From Actinomycetes bacterium (GTDB lineage Bacteria; Actinomycetota; Acidimicrobiia; Acidimicrobiales; Palsa-688), in NCBI GenBank assembly GCA_021827225.1, contig JAKAXG010000154.1:1-8486 (forward strand): a stretch of DNA of 8,486 nucleotides, given 5' to 3'. A model generated the notes under the pieces. It did no database searches. It was not told the origin of the DNA and saw only the letters and a program-made list of their open reading frames with translations. Below, piece by piece: positions 1-5,328 of this stretch (positions within the stretch are counted from its first letter, which is position 1; every line of letters begins with the position of its first letter). Position numbers and translations under genes: made by a program.

Positions 1-543
1 GGCCCGGGCCCCGTCCGCCAGGATGGTGTCGAGCCCGCCACCCTCGCCCAGGTGCCACACTCCGCCGCGCGCCGCCCCGATGGGGATGACGTCGTAGAGG
101 GCATCCATGAGCCGGGCCAGCAGCGGGGTCACGTCGTCAGCGGCGAGCGGGGAGACCAGGAGCCGGACGCCGCAGGAGATGTCGAACCCGACGCCGCCCG
201 GGGAAGCCACCCCCTCCGATCCGACGTCGGTGGCCGCCACGCCGCCGATCGGGAAACCGTAACCCCAGTGGATGTCGGGCATGGCGTAGGAGGCCTCGAC
301 GATGCCCGGCAGGTGCGCCACGTTGGCCACCTGGCGGAGGGCATCGGGTTCCACCTCGCGGGCTATGCGGGACGAGGCGTACACCACGCCGGGGACCCGC
401 ATCCCCGCCGACGGGGGGATCAGCCATCTCACCGGCTCGCCGGGGACCGGCTGCAGGGCGAGCGCTCCGATCCCGGCGGTGCTGTGACCCTCGGCCTCGG
501 CTCCGGCGGCCGTCAGACGTCGACCAGGACCCGGCACCGCCAT
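1..543 (-). CDS. rtcB: RtcB family RNA-splicing ligase, N-terminal 181 residues (runs off left edge)
   Basis: RtcB joins RNA 2',3'-cyclic phosphate or 3'-phosphate ends to 5'-hydroxyl ends, using GTP and Mn2+, in tRNA splicing or RNA repair. The visible part carries the family hallmarks: GMRVPG at about residues 48-53, [20 protein letters not shown] at about 87-106, and [12 protein letters not shown] at about 116-127, where D121 and C124 are expected metal ligands. The remaining metal-binding histidines and the guanylylated histidine lie beyond the window edge. The frame is open throughout. I chose the ATG at 543, which overlaps the end of the archease gene by 31 nt. A GTG at 537 with a G-rich stretch just upstream is an equally good start, since conserved similarity begins only near residue 35. 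Overlap and shared strand imply one transcript with archease and coupled translation. The family call is near certain; the exact start is not. Confidence 0.95.
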   Translation of the reverse strand, partial: MAVPGPGRRLTAAGAEAEGHSTAGIGALALQPVPGEPVRWLIPPSAGMRVPGVVYASSRIAREVEPDALRQVANVAHLPGIVEASYAMPDIHWGYGFPIGGVAATDVGSEGVASPGGVGFDISCGVRLLVSPLAADDVTPLLARLMDALYDVIPIGAARGGVWHLGEGGGLDTILADGARA

Positions 544-1205
544 CCCCCGCCGTCGGGCTCCATGGAGAGCCCGTGGTAGGTGACCGCCTTGGGGATGGGC
601 CCCACCACCGTCACCCCCTCCAGCGGGACCACCTCCATGTCCCCGATCACTCCGCCGTCCTCGGCGGAGAAGAGGTGGAACCCGACGGGGACCACCGACA
701 GCACGTCCAGGTCGTATATGACGTCCTCGAGCAGTGACACCAGCTGGGACTCGGGCGGGCCGGCATCTGCGGCTACAGGCAGCACCTTCGTGACCGCGGC
801 GCCAGAGGCGAGGGCGAACTCCTCCACCAGCGCCACCATCGCCTCCGTGATGCACGCGGCGGGATCCGGGGCCCACGCCTCGATGATGAAGTCGGCGGTG
901 TGGGCCAGCACCCGGTGACCCGCCCGTCCGGAGTCCGAGCCGCCATCTGCGGTCGCAGACCAGCGGCCGTCGGTCACAGCGACCCGGACGGCCTTCAGCG
1001 AGCGCACGACCGAGGCGATCATGGCCGCCTCGTCGGCTCCACCCCAGCGGACGGAACGGAGCTGCTCCTCGATCTGCTCGTCCGTGAAGCCCCCCAGGAT
1101 CAGCACGGCGCTCAGATGGATCATGTCGGGGGCGACGCCGAGCCTCTCGGCCAGGTCGGAGAGCCGGTGGGAGTTGGCGTCCAGCCACTGGCGCACTTCT
1201 GTCAT
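513..1205 (-). CDS. Archease with an extra N-terminal domain (230 aa)
   Basis: Archease activates RtcB: it helps the ligase form its guanylate intermediate and allows multiple turnover. The archease domain spans about residues 97-230. It shows [15 protein letters not shown] (conserved D105), [19 protein letters not shown] in the middle, [11 protein letters not shown] near the end, and the near-terminal aspartate D229 of VLVDV that matches the family metal site. A usual archease is about 140 residues, and this one has some 95 residues in front. Residues 1-75 look helical (for example [12 protein letters not shown] and [10 protein letters not shown]), followed by a Gly/Ser/Asp-rich linker at about 85-96. 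I do not recognise this domain. The frame stays open upstream to 1724, but the ATG at 1205 has GGGAGG six bases before it, and the longer reading would run through the DUF2267 gene on the other strand. It is the first gene of the operon with rtcB and is divergent from the DUF2267 gene. Confidence 0.93.
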   Translation of the reverse strand: MTEVRQWLDANSHRLSDLAERLGVAPDMIHLSAVLILGGFTDEQIEEQLRSVRWGGADEAAMIASVVRSLKAVRVAVTDGRWSATADGGSDSGRAGHRVLAHTADFIIEAWAPDPAACITEAMVALVEEFALASGAAVTKVLPVAADAGPPESQLVSLLEDVIYDLDVLSVVPVGFHLFSAEDGGVIGDMEVVPLEGVTVVGPIPKAVTYHGLSMEPDGGGWRCRVLVDV

Positions 1206-1211
1206 CGGCGG

Positions 1212-1217
1212 CCTCCC
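1212..1217 (-). promoter_or_regulatory. Ribosome binding site of archease
   Basis: On the minus strand GGGAGG lies 6 nt before the ATG at 1205. It decides the start against the much longer upstream reading frame. Confidence 0.75.
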
Positions 1218-1331
1218 ACGAACCCGTCTGGTCCCAATTTCCCGGGCGGGCGTCCAGGCCCACAGAGGAATAAGTCCCCACCGGGACCGCCGCCCGAGGC
1301 TCGACCTTCGCCTCTGGCCCGGCCCGGGACC

Positions 1332-1349
1332 GCTCCCCAGACTGGGAGC
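1332..1349 (+). repeat. Inverted repeat abutting the DUF2267 start codon
   Basis: GCTCCC (1332-1337) is the exact complement of GGGAGC (1344-1349). With one bulged base, pairing extends to GCTCCCCAG / CTGGGAGC around a single A. The right arm contains the only GGGAG near the gene and ends at the base before the ATG at 1350. It could be an operator or an RNA hairpin hiding the translation start. No partner protein is evident. Confidence 0.4.
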
Positions 1350-1766
1350 ATGGAGCACAACATCGATGTGATCAACCGGACGGTGGCCAAGACCTACGAG
1401 TGGATCTCCCTGACCGGCGAGCGGGCCGGCCTCGACGACGCCCACGACTCGTACCAGGTGCTGCGCTCCGTCCTCCACGCCCTCCGGGACCGTCTGGACA
1501 CCAACGTGGCCGCACACTTGGCAGCGCAGATGCCCATACTGCTCAAGGGGGTCTTCTACGACGGATGGGATCCGGGCCGGCTCCCGCAGCGGACATCGTT
1601 GGACGAGTTCCTCGCCCGGGTCGAGAGGGAGGCCGGGGTCAAGGGGACCAGCGCTGCAGAGGACGCGGTGCGGGCGGTGATGTCGGTCGTCTGGGACGAG
1701 TTGGGACCGGGCGCCATCGACCATCTGCTGGCGGTGCTCCCCAAGGAGTTCGCCTCTTACATGTAG
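1350..1766 (+). CDS. DUF2267 domain protein (138 aa)
   Basis: This is a small, soluble, all-helical protein of the DUF2267 family, found mainly in actinobacteria and other soil bacteria, with no established biochemical role. The family pattern appears twice. The first half has [33 protein letters not shown] at about residues 35-73. The second has [36 protein letters not shown] at about 85-135, suggesting an ancient internal duplication. There is no signal peptide or membrane segment. The same frame is open back to 900, but that stretch is antisense to archease, and similarity starts at the chosen ATG ([10 protein letters not shown]). The only Shine-Dalgarno-like GGGAG sits one base from the ATG, which is too close to be typical, and lies within an inverted repeat. 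The stop codon falls in the left arm of a stem-loop shared with the convergent DUF1876 gene. Its neighbours suggest a stress role, by association only. Confidence 0.88.
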   Translation: MEHNIDVINRTVAKTYEWISLTGERAGLDDAHDSYQVLRSVLHALRDRLDTNVAAHLAAQMPILLKGVFYDGWDPGRLPQRTSLDEFLARVEREAGVKGTSAAEDAVRAVMSVVWDELGPGAIDHLLAVLPKEFASYM

Positions 1767-1787
1767 AGGCTCCTACATGTAGAAGAG
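1754..1787. terminator. Stem-loop between convergent genes, possible bidirectional terminator
   Basis: CTCTT-ACATGTAG (1754-1766) pairs with CTACATGT-AG-AAGAG (1773-1787). This gives an 8-bp perfect stem, a 2-nt bulge and 5 further pairs, with a 6-nt loop. It overlaps the DUF2267 stop and lies 13 nt before the DUF1876 stop, where a shared terminator would be expected. Neither strand has a T tract after it, so a classical intrinsic terminator is not certain. The arms also contain a duplicated palindrome, TACATGTAGA at 1758-1767 and 1774-1783. Confidence 0.5.
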
Positions 1788-1799
1788 CGGCGCAACGGC

Positions 1800-2264
1800 T
1801 CAGCCGTGGATCGTGACCGGGTGTCCCTCGAAGGTCTCGACGCCATGGGCGGCCGCGTCCACCAACTGATGCGACAGGTCGGCCAGGGCCCGGGCGGCCG
1901 CCAGTTCCTCGCCGATGGCCGGAACATCGGGGTCCAGGGGGTTCCGGCGGGAACGCCCCCATCCGTGCCAGTCGCGACGTGTGGCGTGCATCCTGGCGTC
2001 GGCCCGGGTGCGATCCTCGTCCTCGGTGAAGACCACCTCGACGGTCCAGACCCTCTCGGGGTCGGCCCCGCCCCGCCCCGGCACCTCGGCATCGCCCCGG
2101 CGCAGGGCCTCGACCGCCCTCTCGAGGGTGTGGCGCCGGGCCACCAGTTGGCCGCGGTAGAGACTGTTGTCGGTAGCGGCGATCTCATGGCTCATATCGC
2201 TCAGCGCCTCCCGGGCCAGAGCTTCGAGCTCGACCACCTCTTCGTGGGTGAGGGTCATGCGCAT
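1800..2264 (-). CDS. DUF1876 protein, Rv1738/Rv2632c-like, with helical N-terminal extension (154 aa)
   Basis: The DUF1876 domain fills about residues 72-154. Its signs are WTVEVVFTEDEDRTRADARM, then NPLDPDVPAIGEELAAARALADLSHQL, then a short end HPVTIHG. Mycobacterial members of under 100 residues include Rv1738 and Rv2632c; the Rv1738 structure was reported to resemble ribosome-hibernation factors, so a role in quieting translation under stress is plausible but not shown here. The first 70 residues are extra: a predicted helical pair (LTHEEVVELEALAREAL and RGQLVARRHTLERAVEALRR) plus a glycine-rich joint. I chose ATG 2264, because the GGAGGAGGAG run just before it is at good distance; ATG 2258 is possible and removes two residues. 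The gene converges with the DUF2267 gene and is divergent from the ceramidase gene. Confidence 0.87.
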   Translation of the reverse strand: MRMTLTHEEVVELEALAREALSDMSHEIAATDNSLYRGQLVARRHTLERAVEALRRGDAEVPGRGGADPERVWTVEVVFTEDEDRTRADARMHATRRDWHGWGRSRRNPLDPDVPAIGEELAAARALADLSHQLVDAAAHGVETFEGHPVTIHG

Positions 2265-2401
2265 CTCTCCTCCTCCGGGCCTGGTGACTCCCCCCGGTCG
2301 TCTCCACACGAAGGATGCCCCCGGGGCGGCCCCCTTCCCAGGGCCGAAAGGACCTGGCCCTCGACGGGCCATCCCCGGATGGGGTCTATTAGCCTCCAGC
2401 C
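2265..2401. promoter_or_regulatory. Divergent control region between DUF1876 and ceramidase genes
   Basis: This 137-bp non-coding spacer carries the strong GGAGGAGGAG ribosome binding site of the DUF1876 gene on the minus strand (about 2266-2276). On the plus strand are an inverted repeat AGGGCC / GGCCCT (2340-2345 and 2356-2361) and the candidate ceramidase promoter listed separately. I see no clear minus-strand promoter. Confidence 0.4.
2361..2390 (+). promoter_or_regulatory. Candidate promoter of the ceramidase gene with an internal dyad
   Basis: TCGACG (2361-2366) and TCTATT (2385-2390) are spaced 18 bp and each match four of six bases of the TTGACA and TATAAT boxes. The -10 box ends 11 nt before the ATG at 2402, and no Shine-Dalgarno sequence lies between, which fits a leaderless or nearly leaderless transcript. 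A dyad, CCATCC-CC-GGATGG (2369-2382), occupies the spacer between the boxes, where a repressor could act. The boxes are weak and were chosen by eye. Confidence 0.3.
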
Positions 2402-4333
2402 ATGGGTTATCTGGTCGGGCGAGGGATAGCCGACATCACCGGTGAGGCGGCGGACTGCGGCATGCTGGGCTACGGCAAGGCCGGCCAGCAGACGAGGGGT
2501 ATCCACACCCGGCTCCGGTCCCGGGCGTTCGTCATCTCCGATGAGGGACGCACCAGCCGGGTGCTCCTATCGGTCAACGACCTGCCCATGATCTTCGACA
2601 GCGTCCGTAGGGAGGTGCTCGACCGGCTGCGGGCGCTCCACGGCGACGCCTACAGCGAGCGCAACGTCCTGATCACCGCCACGCACACCCACTGCGGACC
2701 CGGGGGTTACTCCCACCACCGCCTGTACAACTCGAACACCCACGGCTTCCGACCTCTCACCTTCGCGGCCATCACCGACGGGATCTTCGAGGCCGCCTCC
2801 CGGGCCATCGCCGACATGCAGGCATCCAGGCTGGTGCTGGGCCATGCCGAGTTGCACGACGCCAGCATCAACCGCTCCCGCGAGGCATTCGAGCGGAACC
2901 CGGCAGAGGAGCGGGCGGCCTTCCCGGATGCCATCGACCCGCAATCGACCGTGCTCGGGGTGATCAGGGACGGCCGCCCGGTGGGAGCGATCAACTGGTT
3001 CGCCACGCACGGAACCAGCATGACGAACCGCAACCGGCTGATCAGCTCCGACAACAAGGGCTACGCCGCCTACCACTGGGAGCGGGTCCAGCACGGGGTC
3101 GACTACCTGGGGGGCGGCGATCCGGGGTTCGTGTCCGCCTTCGCCCAGACCAACGCCGGGGACATGTCTCCCAACCTGGACCAGCGTCCGGGCACCGGTC
3201 CCACCGACGACGAGTTCGAGAACACCCGCATCATCGGGGAGCGCCAGACACGGGCGGCGGAGGCGGCGATGGAGTGCTCCCGCCCGGTGGAGGGCCCCGT
3301 CGATTCCCGCATCACCTTCATAAACCTGTCGGACACGGAGGTGGGACCGGCCTTCACCGGCGACGGGATGCATCACCGGACCGGGATGCCCTTCGGCGGG
3401 GCCGGAGCCCTGGCCGGCACGGAGGAGGGCCCGGCGTTCCGCGCCTTCCGCCAGGGGACCAACCCGCTGTGGGACGCCCTGTCCAGGCGCATCTACAAGC
3501 TGTCACCCGCTCTGGCCGACAGCCAGGCCCCGAAAGCCCTGGTGGTGCCGGGCGGGCTGATCAACCGGGTGGTCCCGCTGGCCCAGGAGCAGGTCCCGGT
3601 CCAGTTGGTGAGGATCGGGCCCCTGTACCTGATCGGGATCCCCGGGGAGGTGACCATCGTCGCCGGTCTCAGGCTGCGCCGAGCGGTGGCGGCCATCGTG
3701 GGGGCGGCGATCGAGAACGTCCTGGTGGCCGGCTACAGCAACGGATACATCCACTACGTGACGACCCCCGAGGAGTACGAGGGCCAGCGGTACGAGGCGG
3801 GTTCCACCATGTTCGGCCGCTGGGAACTGGGCGCCTTCCAGCAGACCGCGGTGGCGCTGGCCGAAGCCATGAGGGACGGACGGGAGGCTCCGGCCGGCGA
3901 CCCTCCCCCCCGGGTGCCCCCTCCCCGGCCGGCCCGGACCCCGCTCCGCGCCGACCAGGCCCCGGCCGGGCGGGCCGTCGGCGACGTCCTCACACAGCCC
4001 CGGGCTTCGTACCGGAGGGGAGACCATGTGCTGACCGTCGTGGTGGGCGCCTACCCGAACAACAGGCTGCGCCGCAACGACACCTACCTGATGGTCGAAC
4101 GCCGGACCGGCGACTGCTGGGAGCGGGCGGCCGACGACGGCGACTGGTCGACCAAGCTGATGTGGCGCCGGTACCGGCGCACCGTTTCGGACATCACCAT
4201 CACGTGGGACATCCCGGAGACGACGGAACCCGGAACGTACCGCATCCGCTACACCGGCGACGCCCGGGACGCTCCCGGCCCCGGGCCCCTGCGGGCGGTG
4301 GACGTGGCCACCCGCCCTTTCTCGGTGACCTGA
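2402..4333 (+). CDS. Neutral/alkaline ceramidase family hydrolase without signal peptide (643 aa)
   Basis: Neutral ceramidases cleave the amide bond of ceramide to sphingoid base and fatty acid, using zinc. The catalytic domain spans about residues 1-495. It has THTHCGPGGY (94-103, H97 a likely zinc ligand), WFATHGTSM (199-207, H203 a likely ligand), and the nucleophile motif NAGDMSPN (251-258) with S256. IGIPGEVT (411-418) supplies E416, and the tyrosines at 449 and 452 include the expected fourth ligand. A proline-rich linker at about 500-520 joins a C-terminal beta domain, about 525-643, as in other family members. The start is firm: a TAG lies in frame 9 nt upstream, and the conserved GRGIADITG begins at residue 7. 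So there is no export signal, whereas many bacterial ceramidases are secreted. The real substrate may be another N-acyl lipid. It lies 46 nt before the PPK2 gene. Confidence 0.93.
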   Translation: MGYLVGRGIADITGEAADCGMLGYGKAGQQTRGIHTRLRSRAFVISDEGRTSRVLLSVNDLPMIFDSVRREVLDRLRALHGDAYSERNVLITATHTHCGPGGYSHHRLYNSNTHGFRPLTFAAITDGIFEAASRAIADMQASRLVLGHAELHDASINRSREAFERNPAEERAAFPDAIDPQSTVLGVIRDGRPVGAINWFATHGTSMTNRNRLISSDNKGYAAYHWERVQHGVDYLGGGDPGFVSAFAQTNAGDMSPNLDQRPGTGPTDDEFENTRIIGERQTRAAEAAMECSRPVEGPVDSRITFINLSDTEVGPAFTGDGMHHRTGMPFGGAGALAGTEEGPAFRAFRQGTNPLWDALSRRIYKLSPALADSQAPKALVVPGGLINRVVPLAQEQVPVQLVRIGPLYLIGIPGEVTIVAGLRLRRAVAAIVGAAIENVLVAGYSNGYIHYVTTPEEYEGQRYEAGSTMFGRWELGAFQQTAVALAEAMRDGREAPAGDPPPRVPPPRPARTPLRADQAPAGRAVGDVLTQPRASYRRGDHVLTVVVGAYPNNRLRRNDTYLMVERRTGDCWERAADDGDWSTKLMWRRYRRTVSDITITWDIPETTEPGTYRIRYTGDARDAPGPGPLRAVDVATRPFSVT

Positions 4334-4366
4334 CTTTCGTCTCTGGGGCCGGCGGCTGCCGCACCG

Positions 4367-4372
4367 TAGCGT
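4367..4372 (+). promoter_or_regulatory. Possible -10 box for a leaderless PPK2 transcript
   Basis: TAGCGT fits the actinobacterial TANNNT pattern and ends 7 nt before the ATG at 4380, where a transcript could begin on the start codon. No Shine-Dalgarno sequence precedes this ATG. No good -35 box is seen, and the gene could instead be transcribed from the ceramidase promoter. Confidence 0.25.
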
Positions 4373-4379
4373 CACCGCG

Positions 4380-5264
4380 ATGGCTAAGCAGGAGAAGGCA
4401 CACAGGGGCAAAGATCACCGCTCCGGTGACGGGGAAACCGCTTTCCGCGCCACCACCCTGCCGGCCCGGGAGGCCGGCACAACGGTCCAGCCCCGGATGA
4501 AGCGCAAGGAGTACGAGCAGAAGCTGCGGGTGCTCCACGGCGAGCTCGTGGCCATGCAGGAGTGGGTGAAGGGCTCGGGCGCCAAGATCTGCATCGTCTT
4601 CGAGGGCCGCGACACGGCTGGCAAGGGGGGCACCATCAAGGCCATCACCGACCGGGTCAGCCCCCGGGTCTTCCGGGTGGTCGCCCTGCCCGCGCCAAAC
4701 AGCCGGGAACGGTCACAGATGTACATGCAGCGCTACCTCCCCCACCTGCCCGCCGCCGGGGAGGTCGTCATCTTCGACCGCAGCTGGTACAACCGGGCCG
4801 GGGTGGAGCGGGTCATGGGATTCTGCACCCCGGAGGACACGCAACGCTTCCTGCGCGGTGCACCGGAGGTGGAGCGGGCCATGGTGGACTCGGGCATCCT
4901 CCTGGCCAAGTACTGGCTGGACGTGAGCTCCGACGAGCAGACCCGCCGTCTCGAGAGCCGCATCGAGGATCCCCGCAAGGTCTGGAAGCTCTCCGATCTG
5001 GACCTGGAGTCCTACCGCCGGTGGTTCGACTACAGCCGGGCCCGCGACGACATGTTCGGCTCCACCCACACCGCCTGGGCCCCGTGGTACTTCGCCCACA
5101 GCGACGACAAGAAGAGAACCCGCTTGAACATCATCTCCCATCTGCTCAGCGTGATCCCCTACGAGCCGCTGGCGCACCGGGACGTCAAGCTGCCCAAGCG
5201 TCAGGACCCGGACGGCTACCGGGAGCCGCTCCTCGCGGCCACGCCGATACCGACGCCGTTCTGA
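4380..5264 (+). CDS. ppk2: Polyphosphate kinase 2 family protein (294 aa)
   Basis: PPK2 enzymes move phosphate between polyphosphate and nucleotides; short one-domain members usually make ATP or GTP from the diphosphate. The P-loop is FEGRDTAGKGG at about residues 74-84 (K82). The second acidic motif, VVIFDRSWYNRAGVERVMGF, spans about 129-148 with D133. The lid module is DPRKVWKLSDLDLES at about 197-211, and the end has the family pattern DDKKRTRLNIISHLL at 242-256. The length is normal, plus about 40 basic, probably disordered residues at the start that could be shorter if translation begins at M40. No signal peptide is present, so it is cytoplasmic. Nucleotide preference cannot be read from sequence alone. 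It lies 64 nt upstream of a P-type ATPase on the same strand, with a stem-loop between them. Stress energy supply is an inference. Confidence 0.95.
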   Translation: MAKQEKAHRGKDHRSGDGETAFRATTLPAREAGTTVQPRMKRKEYEQKLRVLHGELVAMQEWVKGSGAKICIVFEGRDTAGKGGTIKAITDRVSPRVFRVVALPAPNSRERSQMYMQRYLPHLPAAGEVVIFDRSWYNRAGVERVMGFCTPEDTQRFLRGAPEVERAMVDSGILLAKYWLDVSSDEQTRRLESRIEDPRKVWKLSDLDLESYRRWFDYSRARDDMFGSTHTAWAPWYFAHSDDKKRTRLNIISHLLSVIPYEPLAHRDVKLPKRQDPDGYREPLLAATPIPTPF

Positions 5265-5279
5265 CCCTCGTTCCACCCT

Positions 5280-5301
5280 CCAGGGGGGCCCATCCCCCTG
5301 G
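5280..5301 (+). terminator. GC-rich stem-loop after the PPK2 gene
   Basis: CCAGGGGG (5280-5287) pairs perfectly with CCCCCTGG (5294-5301) around the loop GCCCAT. It begins 16 nt after the PPK2 stop and ends 15 nt before the GAGG ribosome binding site of the ATPase. No T tract follows, so it could be a weak terminator, an attenuator or an RNA processing or stability element. Confidence 0.45.
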
Positions 5302-5328
5302 CGCCCACCCACAGACGAGGTCCCGTCC

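Larger units (their letters stand above)
1206..1349. promoter_or_regulatory. Divergent control region between archease and DUF2267 genes
   Basis: This 144-bp spacer separates two start codons pointing away from each other, so it must hold both promoters. I find no convincing -35/-10 pair. The one AT-rich island, around 1266-1275, contains TAAGTCCCCA (1271-1280), which fits half of the DosR box of mycobacteria (WWAGTCCCSA) while the other half does not match. A second feature is the inverted repeat that touches the DUF2267 start codon, listed separately. The spacer is clearly non-coding; the site assignments are tentative. Confidence 0.45.

Noticed and set aside
52..579. Plus-strand open frame of 175 codons across the RtcB region.
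   Set aside because: The opposite strand encodes unmistakable RtcB motifs; this frame is its shadow.
900..1349. Open plus-strand frame extending the DUF2267 gene upstream to 900.
   Set aside because: It is antisense to the archease gene and has no family-like sequence; similarity begins at the ATG at 1350.
1206..1724. Open minus-strand frame extending archease upstream to 1724.
   Set aside because: It runs through the DUF2267 gene, is low-complexity in composition, and the ATG at 1205 has a strong ribosome binding site.
3503..4411. 302-codon open frame antisense to the ceramidase and the start of the PPK2 gene.
   Set aside because: It is a GC-driven shadow: Gly/Arg/Pro-rich with no domain pattern, lying over a gene with a clear family assignment.
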